NCBI GenBank assembly: GCA_040883315.1
Contig: JBFLKU010000006.1
Span: 1-64,000 of the forward strand
Length of the DNA: 64,000 nt
Source of the DNA: JAFGUF01 sp040883315
GTDB taxonomy: Bacteria > Bacillota > Clostridia > Christensenellales > UMGS416
Direction of reading: 5' to 3'
The position numbers and the translations under genes are program-made. The notes beneath the pieces are model-generated. The model was not told where the DNA came from. It ran no database searches and saw only the letters and a program-made list of their open reading frames with translations. Shown here in pieces: positions 35,052-43,588 of the stretch (positions within the stretch are counted from its first letter, which is position 1; every line of letters starts with the position of its first letter).

Positions 35052-35669
35052 ATGAGTGACGCAATTAATAAAGTATTACAAGACTTTAAAGACGGAAAAA
35101 TCACCCATGAAGAGGCGGAGAAACTGCTAGAAGAGCTAGGATATTCCAGCAAGGCAGATGAAAACGAGCCGGAAACAAACACAAAAAAGAATGAGAAAAC
35201 TACATTTGAAACTGTAATTGATGATGTAGTGACAGGAATAACAGATACATTTAATAAAGCCAAAGATAACTACAACCAAAAGCACGTGTTTGAAGGAAAC
35301 ATCGAAGGGGATTACATTGGCGACCTGAAAGGCACAGTGAAAGGCAGCATAAAAGGCGATGTGAAAGGCAATATACTTGGAAGCGTAGAAGGTGATATTT
35401 TAGGTGATGTATTCGGAAACGTGACAGGCAGAGTGAAAGGCGACATAAAAGGAGACGTGAAGGGCAACCTGAGCGGAATAGTCGGCGGAACTGTCTTTGG
35501 CGACGTGAAGGGCAACCTGACAGGAATTGTGAAGGGCAACATAGAAGGCGACATCGACGGAGCTTTTGTAGGCTTTGTAAAAGGCAACATAAATGGTGAA
35601 GTCAAAGGTGCGACTGTAGGCACGGTGGGAAACAAGAAAAGCAAAGATGATGAGCAAGACACAGAATAA
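35052..35669 (+). CDS. Tetrapeptide-repeat protein with SHOCT-like N-terminus
   Basis: 205 residues. Residues 1-32 (DAINKVLQDFKDGKITHEEA) form a short SHOCT-like helical hairpin, often found at the start of YvlB-type proteins. Residues 33-80 are a polar linker. From Gly82 to Gly190 every fourth residue is glycine without a break, 28 in all, with the pattern G-[D/N]-[I/V/L]-x. This suggests a very regular beta-solenoid, somewhat like bactofilins, possibly self-assembling. No signal peptide or membrane helix. AAAGGAG precedes ATG 35052. I know no named family with this exact repeat. Confidence 0.8.
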   Translation: MSDAINKVLQDFKDGKITHEEAEKLLEELGYSSKADENEPETNTKKNEKTTFETVIDDVVTGITDTFNKAKDNYNQKHVFEGNIEGDYIGDLKGTVKGSIKGDVKGNILGSVEGDILGDVFGNVTGRVKGDIKGDVKGNLSGIVGGTVFGDVKGNLTGIVKGNIEGDIDGAFVGFVKGNINGEVKGATVGTVGNKKSKDDEQDTE

Positions 35670-35682
35670 TATCTGCCCAAAA

Positions 35683-35705
35683 CGAAATGATAATATTTCA
35701 TTTCG
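35683..35705 (+). terminator. Hairpin after the tetrapeptide-repeat gene
   Basis: CGAAATGA pairs with TCATTTCG (7-base loop). The following tract is only weakly T-rich. Confidence 0.5.
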
Positions 35706-35721
35706 GATATATTCTGTTTAA

Positions 35722-35749
35722 AAAATCACCGGTTTATGCCGGTGATTTT
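35722..35749. terminator. Terminator of the L,D-transpeptidase gene
   Basis: AAAATCACCGG and CCGGTGATTTT, an 11-bp perfect stem. Its arms are A-rich on one side and T-rich on the other, so it can serve both convergent units. Confidence 0.8.
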
Positions 35750-35751
35750 AT

Positions 35752-37566
35752 TTAGCTGCTTGGTTCTGGCTCGGTTGCCTTAGGTGTTGGCTCTGCCGTT
35801 TCCTCGGGAGTTGCCTCTGTGGTTGGTTCGGGCGTCGTCTCCGGCTCTGGCGGAGGTTCTATGCTGATGGAAAACATTTGACCAGTTAATTCGTTTTCCC
35901 CGTCTGATACACTGAAAATAAAGCTGTCGGTTTCGCTATCTGAGCCATTATGAATATATACCACTTCGCCTGCTAAAATGTCAGCCATCGTAAAAGTTGA
36001 GGGGATGCTTCCGTTTTCCGGCATAGTAGTGATGGTGAATACTAAATCTTCATCTGCGATTTCTGCATCGCTGGCAGAAAGCAAACCTTGCAGCGAATGG
36101 GTTCCGCCATTGTCCAGTTCCATCCATTTATTCACGTCCACCACCGGCGGGCTGTCATCCACTGGCAGTATTCTTATTCCGAACAATCTAATTGAAGTTA
36201 CGCTGGATTTATTAGTAACAGTAAACTCGAACCTGTCTTTAATGGTCTCCGAGCCATTGTGTGTATATGTAATCACACCGTCATTCAGTTCTTTTTGCGT
36301 GAATTTCGTTTTGCTTAGTTCGCCGTTTATAGGCAAGGTGACTACTTCATATATTAAATTATCATCATCAAATTTGGCATCTGTAGATACCAACAGTCCG
36401 GCTAGGGAAGCCTCTGCGCCTTCATTCAGCTGCAGCCCATCATTTATTGAAACAACGGGAGGATCGAGCTTAGGCTTGGATGGGTCAGTTGGGTCCCAAG
36501 AGGGGTATGCGGGATCTATCGGTGGTTTTATGACTTTGTTTACTAGCGGTGAGCTATCCACTATCTGTACAACTGTTCCGGCAGGGCAATTGTAATAAAC
36601 CCACTGTGCCGCTTCGTATGTTGTTCTCAGGCAGCCTCCGCTGGCGGCTGTGCCTATTTCATTATAGTAGCTCTTGTACATTGTGTTGTTCTTTTTTTCG
36701 TCATATAATGCTCCGTGGAAATATAGCCCGCTGGTGAAGCGAGTATAAAAAGGAGAATATGAACCTGTACCCCAGCTTTTCCATTCGCCCTTGGAGCTTA
36801 TTTCGAATGTGCCGTTAGGGGTCATTCTGGCAGATCTGCCTATTGCAGTTGGGAAGGCTTTTACCAAAATGGTGTAGTCGCCTTTTTCATCATATGTAAA
36901 TGCTGCAAAAGTAAAATCAGATTTATCTACAATTATCAGATATTTATTTAAAACTTTTTCTTCGGTGTTTTTTGGTGCTGGTGTTGCATCCGGTTCAGGG
37001 GTATCTTCCGCAGGGCTGATAATAGGCACCGAATATGTCTCTATCAGCTTGTCGTCCTCTGCCCCGTCTTCGCCCATGTCCTCATAGCAGAAAAGGTATA
37101 GATTGCCGTCCCGTATATCAGGAAGCATCCACTCGGAAATATCAGGCCACAAAATTTCCTTATGGTATACCACGTCTTTTTCGTTCATAGCACAGAAAAC
37201 ATAGTAGTCAGCATCCTCTACTACTTCCCAGGATACGCTTAATATGTCCTCTTGGTATTCGCTGATGAGCGCATCTTCGTTTATTTCAATTTTTTTAACA
37301 TCGGGTATTGGAAGCAACTCATTGGGATCGGGAATATATGCTTTTCTAATTGTGGGGCTAGGCTCCAGTGAGGGGGTGGATGTTGAAATAGGGGTTTTTT
37401 CTGGCGTTGTTACATCATCCAGAGCCATTGACACTGCACTGTCTTCTGATATTCTGGCATTATATGCCGCATAAGCACCGGAAAGAAACATCAAAACAGA
37501 AATTATGATGACGGCAGTCAAGATAATTTTTTTGGCTTTCTTTTTTTTGCTCAAAGACTTTGCCAT
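35752..37566 (-). CDS. Membrane-anchored L,D-transpeptidase with CSPG-like repeats
   Basis: 604 residues. A lysine-rich start and one membrane helix (about 13-35) anchor it outward. A Thr/Pro linker leads to a fibronectin-like segment (about 90-185), then the YkuD catalytic domain (about 205-337) with YFHGALYD (His284) and SGGCLR (Cys312). These form L,D crosslinks in peptidoglycan or attach proteins to it. Two tandem CSPG/cadherin-like repeats follow (about 369-467 and 472-570; each has YTHNGSE/YIHNGSD), and a Pro/Glu/Thr tail ends without LPXTG. AGGAG precedes the ATG. The repeats could bind wall or partner glycans. Confidence 0.85.
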   Translation of the reverse strand: MAKSLSKKKKAKKIILTAVIIISVLMFLSGAYAAYNARISEDSAVSMALDDVTTPEKTPISTSTPSLEPSPTIRKAYIPDPNELLPIPDVKKIEINEDALISEYQEDILSVSWEVVEDADYYVFCAMNEKDVVYHKEILWPDISEWMLPDIRDGNLYLFCYEDMGEDGAEDDKLIETYSVPIISPAEDTPEPDATPAPKNTEEKVLNKYLIIVDKSDFTFAAFTYDEKGDYTILVKAFPTAIGRSARMTPNGTFEISSKGEWKSWGTGSYSPFYTRFTSGLYFHGALYDEKKNNTMYKSYYNEIGTAASGGCLRTTYEAAQWVYYNCPAGTVVQIVDSSPLVNKVIKPPIDPAYPSWDPTDPSKPKLDPPVVSINDGLQLNEGAEASLAGLLVSTDAKFDDDNLIYEVVTLPINGELSKTKFTQKELNDGVITYTHNGSETIKDRFEFTVTNKSSVTSIRLFGIRILPVDDSPPVVDVNKWMELDNGGTHSLQGLLSASDAEIADEDLVFTITTMPENGSIPSTFTMADILAGEVVYIHNGSDSETDSFIFSVSDGENELTGQMFSISIEPPPEPETTPEPTTEATPEETAEPTPKATEPEPSS

Positions 37567-37587
37567 TTCAGCTCCTGTTACAGCAAA

Positions 37588-37637
37588 ATGCCGATTCTTG
37601 TATAATTATATTATATCGGCATATCTGCAAAAAGCAA
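37588..37637 (-). promoter_or_regulatory. Promoter of the L,D-transpeptidase gene, with inverted repeat
   Basis: Minus strand: TTGCTT (37632-37637), 16 bases, TATAAT (37610-37615). ATGCCGAT (37588-37595) and ATCGGCAT (37615-37622) form an 8-bp inverted repeat that brackets the -10 and the transcription start, a possible operator. Confidence 0.45.
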
Positions 37638-37697
37638 GGGAATAACATAGATACATAAAATACGGCACTTAAAATAGTAAGATACTATAATCTTTGC

Positions 37698-38468
37698 TTA
37701 TAGGTCGAATATAAGTGTCTTAATAACTGCTAGAAATTCTCTGAGATATGAATTTATCCAAATATACCAAGATGTTACAGAAGGCAGTCCTATGGCATCT
37801 AGTCCGTGATTTTTTGCCAAAAGCTTGGCTCTGAAAATATGGAAGTCGCTGGTGGCTATAGCCACGGTTAGCTCTTTGTCGTACTCTAGCATTATTTCTT
37901 TTGAAAACATCAGGTTTTCGTTTGTGCTGGTTGATTGATCTTCTTCGATTATTCTGTCAGCACTGATGCCGCGTTCGATCAGATATTTCTTCATAGCGTA
38001 GGCTTCTGTAGTTGGCTCATTTGGGCCCTGACCGCCTGATACTATGCATATTGTGTTTGGGTGCTGCTCCAGATAGTCGTATGCCACATTCAGACGCCTT
38101 GCAAGGGAACGCGTCAGCATGCCATCGGGGAATATGCCGCAGCCTAAAACCACAACAAAATTGGTTTCCACTTTTTCATGCTGATGGGAGTATGCATTTG
38201 CCAGAAGTATTCCTTCTATTACTGCGAATATAGCAAAAAATATGCAAAATGATACAATTACGAATATCCTGAATCCATTATGTGTGATTATGTGTCCGCC
38301 TTTTAGCCTCAGCTTCAATGCAGCATATATGATAAAAAGCACGCCGATTACTGCCGGTGCCACTGTGCCCACTGTCAGACTTATGTTGATTCGTGATACA
38401 AAAATTGTGTCGATTATTCCTAAAACACCTATAATAATTAGTGCTATATAAAATATTTTCTTAAACAT
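37698..38468 (-). CDS. YdcF/SanA-like DUF218 membrane protein
   Basis: 256 residues. Three hydrophobic segments (about 4-24, 32-52 and 66-92) are followed by an exported or cytoplasmic DUF218 domain with VVVLGCGIFPDGMLTRSLARRL, IVSGGQGPNEPTTEA and RIIEEDQSTSTNENLMFS. Members of this family affect envelope integrity; the reaction is not known. The start codon follows a promoter directly (TTGACA, 17 bases, TATTAT, 6 bases, ATG) with no ribosome site. Confidence 0.85.
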   Translation of the reverse strand: MFKKIFYIALIIIGVLGIIDTIFVSRINISLTVGTVAPAVIGVLFIIYAALKLRLKGGHIITHNGFRIFVIVSFCIFFAIFAVIEGILLANAYSHQHEKVETNFVVVLGCGIFPDGMLTRSLARRLNVAYDYLEQHPNTICIVSGGQGPNEPTTEAYAMKKYLIERGISADRIIEEDQSTSTNENLMFSKEIMLEYDKELTVAIATSDFHIFRAKLLAKNHGLDAIGLPSVTSWYIWINSYLREFLAVIKTLIFDL

Positions 38469-38474
38469 ATTGTA

Positions 38475-38503
38475 ATAATAATGTAAAATTTAAGATGTGT
38501 CAA
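38475..38503 (-). promoter_or_regulatory. Promoter adjacent to the start codon (leaderless candidate)
   Basis: Minus strand: consensus TTGACA, 17 bases, TATTAT, then 6 bases to the ATG of the YdcF-like gene. The predicted transcript starts at the ATG. Confidence 0.6.
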
Positions 38504-38628
38504 TATAAACCATAATAAAATACTTGTTCTGTTTATTATTTTTTCAAAGCTTGTAAACATACTATTCTTATGATACCCTTACATGTATAAAAAAATCTTA
38601 TTAGAATGCTAAGGCTACAGGAGACTTT

Positions 38629-40578
38629 ATGGATGATTTGAAAAATATAGACGTTTTCCAAATGATGCTGCAAAAGCAGTTTCCCAATAAGGCGTCGGCC
38701 TGCAGCGAGATAATAAACCTGAAAGCCATATTAAATCTTCCGAAGCCTACAGAGCACTTTATATCTGATATTCATGGTGAGCACGAGGCATTTATGCACA
38801 TGATAAAAAACTGCTCTGGAGTGATAAAGGACAAAATTAATCAAGAATTCGCAGCTTCTCTTTCTCCGGATGAAAAAGAAAGGCTGGCAATTTGCATCAC
38901 TTACCCAGAAGAAACAATTCATTTGATGAAAGAAAAAGAGAATAATTTAGAGAGCTGGTATGTTAGGACCATTCAGCAGCTAATTATTATATGCAGAGTA
39001 GTATCTAGAAAATATACCAGAAGCAAGGTGAGAAAAGCACTGCCCGCTGAGCATAGATACATAATAGAAGAGCTGCTGCATGAGACAGAGCACGGCGGCA
39101 ACAAGAATGAATACTATCAGAGCATAGTGGATAGCATAGTGTCTGTAGGCACCGCTGAAAGCTTTATAATATCTATTTGCAAGGTGATACAAAGGCTGGC
39201 AATAGACAAGCTGCACGTGGTGGGAGACATATTCGACAGAGGCCCCGGTCCGCATTTTATAATAGATGAGATGATGAAGTACCATTCGGTGGACATACAG
39301 TGGGGCAACCATGACATAGTGTGGATGGGCGCATACTGTGGCAGCGAAATTTGCATAGCAAATATTATAAGAGTGTGTGCCAGATATGGGCATCTGGATA
39401 TTTTAGAGGAAGGGTATGGCATCAATCTGCGGCATCTTTCCACCCTTGCCAATTCTTTGTATGCAGACGATGAATGTATATGCTTTAAAACTGTGCTATC
39501 TGGCGATGTGAGCGACCAAGAAAAAATGCTGCTTCGCAGAATGCACAAGGCCATGGCAGTCATTCAATTTAAGCTGGAAGGACAGTTGATACAGCGCAGC
39601 CCTATGCTTGAAATGGATGGAAGGGGACTACTAGGGAGACTATCTGACGACAAAACTGCGGTAGAGGTAGACGGAAAAATACATAGTATGCTGGATAGCA
39701 ATTTGCCTACTGTAGATGTGAATGACCCTTATGAGCTGACAGAAGCAGAAGAAAGCCTGATGTGCGGACTTAAGAAACTATTTTTATACAATGAGAAAAT
39801 GACCAAGCATATGGAGTTTCTTTTAAAGAAGGGTGGAATGTATCTGAAGTATAATTCCAACCTGCTGATACATGGATGCATACCTATGAATAAAGACGGC
39901 AGCTTTGCGAAGGTTTCGTTCTTCGGGGAAGAATTATCCGGCATACATGCTATGGATGCATATGAAAACTGGGTGAGAGAATGTTTCTGCAATCGAATGC
40001 AAAATGACAACAACACGGATTTATTCTGGTATCTATGGTCAGGAAAAAACTCTCCGCTTTTTGGCAAAACAGAAATGAAAACCTTTGAGAGATATTTTAT
40101 AGAAGATAAACAAACTCATAAAGAAGAGATAAACCCGTACTATAGCTTCTGGCAGGACGAAGACGTCATAGATAGAATACTGGAAGATTTCGGACTGGAT
40201 AAGGAATTTTCTCACATAATCAACGGACACATGCCGGTGCGTGCAATAGAGGGAGAGAACCCGATAAAGGCAAAAGGCAAGCTTATTGTAATAGACGGAG
40301 GACTAAACCCTATTTATAATCCCGTTACAGGAACTGCCGGCTATACCTTGATATTCAATTCATATGGGCTCACTTTGGCAGCTCATGAAAGATTTGAAAG
40401 CAAGACGAAGATAATTGATGAAAGCAAAGACATAATGACCTATTATGCCAGCTTTGACAGCAGAAAAAACAGAATTAGAGTGCAGGACACAGATGAGGGC
40501 AAGAAAATTCAGATGGAGATCCATGCTCTGGAAGAGCTTTGCAGGCTCTATTCTATTGGAAAAATAAAGGAACTCTAA
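38629..40578 (+). CDS. fbp: Fructose-1,6-bisphosphatase, class III
   Basis: Converts fructose-1,6-bisphosphate to fructose-6-phosphate in gluconeogenesis. At 649 residues it is the long Firmicutes-type FBPase. Phosphoesterase motifs are seen: FISDIHGEHEAF, VVGDIFDRGPGPH, WGNHDIVWMGA, the late INGHMPV and VIDGGLN. ACAGGAG lies before the ATG. It is monocistronic; the stop codon is 9 bases from the stop of the convergent VanY-like gene, with no hairpin between them. Confidence 0.93.
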   Translation: MDDLKNIDVFQMMLQKQFPNKASACSEIINLKAILNLPKPTEHFISDIHGEHEAFMHMIKNCSGVIKDKINQEFAASLSPDEKERLAICITYPEETIHLMKEKENNLESWYVRTIQQLIIICRVVSRKYTRSKVRKALPAEHRYIIEELLHETEHGGNKNEYYQSIVDSIVSVGTAESFIISICKVIQRLAIDKLHVVGDIFDRGPGPHFIIDEMMKYHSVDIQWGNHDIVWMGAYCGSEICIANIIRVCARYGHLDILEEGYGINLRHLSTLANSLYADDECICFKTVLSGDVSDQEKMLLRRMHKAMAVIQFKLEGQLIQRSPMLEMDGRGLLGRLSDDKTAVEVDGKIHSMLDSNLPTVDVNDPYELTEAEESLMCGLKKLFLYNEKMTKHMEFLLKKGGMYLKYNSNLLIHGCIPMNKDGSFAKVSFFGEELSGIHAMDAYENWVRECFCNRMQNDNNTDLFWYLWSGKNSPLFGKTEMKTFERYFIEDKQTHKEEINPYYSFWQDEDVIDRILEDFGLDKEFSHIINGHMPVRAIEGENPIKAKGKLIVIDGGLNPIYNPVTGTAGYTLIFNSYGLTLAAHERFESKTKIIDESKDIMTYYASFDSRKNRIRVQDTDEGKKIQMEIHALEELCRLYSIGKIKEL

Positions 40579-40587
40579 TTTGCAAAG

Positions 40588-42051
40588 CTATTCGCCTAAA
40601 TACGCCCAGTGCCATGCTTCTTTGTAGTAATTATAGAATCCATATCGGTTGGCATTTTCATTTAGGTATTCATGAAGCTTGCTTCCCTTGAATGTTTTTA
40701 AGTCGTTAAAGTCTATGGCTATTCCATAGTTGTGGTTTGAAAAGCCTGGTACATAGCTGCTGCTCTGCCGGAAAAGGTGAACATAGTCTGCCCAGTTTGC
40801 AGCACTTCTCATTCCCTGTCCTTGGGAATAGAAAAGAGCTTGTTCGTCGTAGTCCCTGTAGCCGCTGCTGATATATAGACTCGGATATCCTTCGGGTATC
40901 TCTGTGGCTAGGTAGCAGAATGCTACTGCCGCATGCAATCCAAGATATCCGTGGAAAACTATTTCTACTATTGGCTCAGGGGGCACAGCGTATTTGTCCA
41001 TATATTCCCTATTATCGTATGCAAACATAAATTTATTTTCGGCAATGGCATGGTTTATGTCTACGCTTAGTTCATCATTCTCAGCATTTGCTTCGATTAG
41101 TTTGCTGTACTTTTCCTGAAACTCTTTGCTTTCATAAAGATAAGGATATTCTAAATATGATTCATATGCTTCTTCGTCATTTTTAAGATTATCATATAAA
41201 AACTGCTCCGCATCAAATTGACCGCCTTTTTCATCATATACAGTATATTCATATAAAGTAGTAGGAGTGGGAACAAAAGGGCAGAAAAAATCAGTATATT
41301 CTATGCTATGCTCTACAGATATTATATCTCGTATTATATCCGCTGTTTCTTGGTCGTATAGGCCGTCTATTGCGCTCCAGTTGGTGTATCTGCCGTAGGA
41401 ATTGAAGCTGTATTCAAATTTTATCTGGTTAAGCTGCAGAGTGTAGTTTTTTATTCCCAGATTTCCGCAGGACACATTTATCAGTTTTAGGGCTCGCTGC
41501 AAAGTGGCAATCATCTTTTTATCAGGCTTGTCGGGAAAGGCATCACCAACTATAGATTGATACAAAATCGCGTCTACTTCATCGTCTGTGTATATTTTTT
41601 CAGGTGTTGAAAAATCCAGATGATTTTTGGCGAATTCTTTTTCGCCTTCGTCTATATAGTATAAATGCAGCTGATACTTTGTATCTGCATCTAAATCATT
41701 AATCTGTACGTAATATGCATTCTCATAAGGGATAGCTTCTAAATCGGAGATATCTTTGCCGTCGTCGGATTTCAGCATAAAGCCAACACTGGTAGACTGC
41801 ATGCCATCGGGCAGCGTGGCGCAGAAAATGCCTCTGCTACTTCCTATTATTCTGGCAGGCAAAAATTCTGCTTCTATTCTGGCATCTGGAGTGGGAGAGG
41901 GGCTGTAGCTAGGAGTAGATTCTTCAGTAGCCGCGATAGTGGATGCAGTGGATTCTGGCACTATATTTTGGAATTTGCATGCAGAAAAAACCAATGACAG
42001 CACAAGTATAATTAATATTGAAATTTTAGTTGATTTCGATATATATGACAT
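40588..42051 (-). CDS. VanY-like (M15) D-Ala-D-Ala carboxypeptidase lipoprotein
   Basis: 487 residues. The N-terminus (MSYISKSTKISILIILVLS then LVFSAC) is a lipoprotein signal with the Cys near residue 25. The C-terminal third is an M15B peptidase: SSGYRDYDEQALFYSQG, the Zn motif SNHNYGIAIDF and EAWHWAY. It should trim D-alanine from peptidoglycan stem peptides outside the cell. The middle has fibronectin-like and peptidoglycan-binding-like segments. I choose ATG 42051: its promoter lies 7 bases upstream, so the longer frame to 42174 cannot be in that transcript. No ribosome site is visible. Confidence 0.85.
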   Translation of the reverse strand: MSYISKSTKISILIILVLSLVFSACKFQNIVPESTASTIAATEESTPSYSPSPTPDARIEAEFLPARIIGSSRGIFCATLPDGMQSTSVGFMLKSDDGKDISDLEAIPYENAYYVQINDLDADTKYQLHLYYIDEGEKEFAKNHLDFSTPEKIYTDDEVDAILYQSIVGDAFPDKPDKKMIATLQRALKLINVSCGNLGIKNYTLQLNQIKFEYSFNSYGRYTNWSAIDGLYDQETADIIRDIISVEHSIEYTDFFCPFVPTPTTLYEYTVYDEKGGQFDAEQFLYDNLKNDEEAYESYLEYPYLYESKEFQEKYSKLIEANAENDELSVDINHAIAENKFMFAYDNREYMDKYAVPPEPIVEIVFHGYLGLHAAVAFCYLATEIPEGYPSLYISSGYRDYDEQALFYSQGQGMRSAANWADYVHLFRQSSSYVPGFSNHNYGIAIDFNDLKTFKGSKLHEYLNENANRYGFYNYYKEAWHWAYLGE

Positions 42052-42058
42052 GCAACAA

Positions 42059-42087
42059 ATTATACAGCACATGAAGTATTTTATCAA
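42059..42087 (-). promoter_or_regulatory. Promoter adjacent to the start codon (leaderless candidate)
   Basis: Minus strand: TTGATA, 17 bases, TATAAT, then 7 bases to the ATG of the VanY-like gene. Confidence 0.6.
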
Positions 42088-42197
42088 CAAATTAGACCAG
42101 TGAAAAAGTGCAATTATCACTGGTTGAATTTGGCTAGATGATAGATTATAATTAAACAAACAAGTAAAACACAATAAATGGAAAGAAAAGACTAATA

Positions 42198-43430
42198 ATG
42201 AAAAAAGCAGAATTACTAATGCCGGCAGGCAATTTTGATAAATTTGAAGTAGCCATCAATTATGGTGCGGACTCGGTGTATCTTTCTGGCAAAAGATACG
42301 GCATGCGAGTGATGGCGGGAAATCTGGATGAAGACGAGCTAAAAAAAGCCGTGGAGATAGCACATGCAGTGGGAAAGAAAGTGTATGTGACAGTCAATCT
42401 TTTTGCTAGGGATGACGATTTTAATGACCTAGATAAGTATTTGGAATATCTGCAGTTTATTGATGTGGATGCATTGATAGTGGCGGATCCGGGCATAATA
42501 GCATTTGCAAAAAAAACAGTGCCCAATATGGCTATACACCTAAGCACTCAGTCCAATACGTTAAATTCCTACGCCGCCAACTACTGGCATGACATGGGAG
42601 TAAAGAGAATAGTGCTGGCAAGGGAGCTTTCACTGAAGCAGATAGAAAAAATAAGAAATTCCACTCCTTCTTCACTGGAGCTGGAGGTATTTGCACATGG
42701 CTCTATGTGCATGGCATACTCGGGAAGATGTGCAATTAGCACATACTTAACAGGAAGAGAAGCAAACCAAGGATACTGCACTCAGCCATGCAGATGGGAG
42801 TTTTCGCTGACTGAGAGCAAGAGAGACGGCGAGGTATTCCATGTGGAGGAAGAGGATGCAAATGGAATGTTTTTTTTCAATTCGAAGGATTTGAATATGC
42901 TGCCCCATATAAAGGACCTGCTGGATACTGGGATAGACAGCTTGAAAGTAGAGGGCAGAATGAAATCCGAGCTGTATGTGGCATCGGTGGGAATAGCATA
43001 TAGAACAGAAATAGACAGATATTATGCCGATAAAAACTATAGCAGTCCGCTGGAGGAGTCATTGGAGCAGCTGGGAAAGGTGACATACAGACCATATACC
43101 ACAGGCTTCAACTATGGCAGCCCGCATATGGAGGGACAAAGTGCCAAAAAATCTGAATACATATCTAAATGGGAATATATCGCAAAGGTACTGGAAGAGA
43201 CAGAAAATAAAAAAGTGGCATGGGTAAAGGAATTCAACCCGTTTGCAGTGGGTGATGTAGTGGAGGCGTTGAAAACGGACGGCAGCTGCAGCGATGTGAA
43301 AATATTATCTGTAACAGATGAAGACGGTGAGAAAATGGAGATTGTCAAGCTTCCAAAGCAAAAACTTTTAGTAGAATTTGACAAGGAAGTAAGTAAGTTT
43401 TCTATTCTTAGAAAAAATACAAACCGATAA
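42198..43430 (+). CDS. Peptidase U32 family protein (TrhP/YrrO-like)
   Basis: 410 residues. It begins ELLMPAGNFDKFEVAINYGADSVYLSG-like and contains the U32 signature EVFAHGSMCMAYSGRCAIS, then GYCTQPCRWEF; the four cysteines fit the Fe-S-type site proposed for the family. Relatives such as TrhP make 5-hydroxyuridine in tRNA position 34, using prephenate, and that is a likely role here; some members are called collagenases. The C-terminal domain (about 325-405) is the usual small barrel. The ribosome site is weak (GGAAAG, 13 bases). Confidence 0.85.
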   Translation: MKKAELLMPAGNFDKFEVAINYGADSVYLSGKRYGMRVMAGNLDEDELKKAVEIAHAVGKKVYVTVNLFARDDDFNDLDKYLEYLQFIDVDALIVADPGIIAFAKKTVPNMAIHLSTQSNTLNSYAANYWHDMGVKRIVLARELSLKQIEKIRNSTPSSLELEVFAHGSMCMAYSGRCAISTYLTGREANQGYCTQPCRWEFSLTESKRDGEVFHVEEEDANGMFFFNSKDLNMLPHIKDLLDTGIDSLKVEGRMKSELYVASVGIAYRTEIDRYYADKNYSSPLEESLEQLGKVTYRPYTTGFNYGSPHMEGQSAKKSEYISKWEYIAKVLEETENKKVAWVKEFNPFAVGDVVEALKTDGSCSDVKILSVTDEDGEKMEIVKLPKQKLLVEFDKEVSKFSILRKNTNR

Positions 43431-43588
43431 TATAAAAAGTAACAAATATGACAAGAAAAAAATATATATGTTGTAGTAAGTTAAAATACTTTTTTTGTGT
43501 TTTAAAGGATTTGTAACAATAATAGTATATAATAAATGGTCGTATTTCAACTGTGCGGGATATTAATTTGCAGAAATGAGGGATAAAA

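Noticed and set aside
35978..36595. 205-codon plus-strand frame
   Set aside because: Antisense to the CSPG repeats of the L,D-transpeptidase; Ser-rich low-complexity translation.
43431..43588. SAM or SAH riboswitch in front of ahcY
   Set aside because: The AT-rich leader shows no aptamer-like conserved blocks or terminator hairpin.
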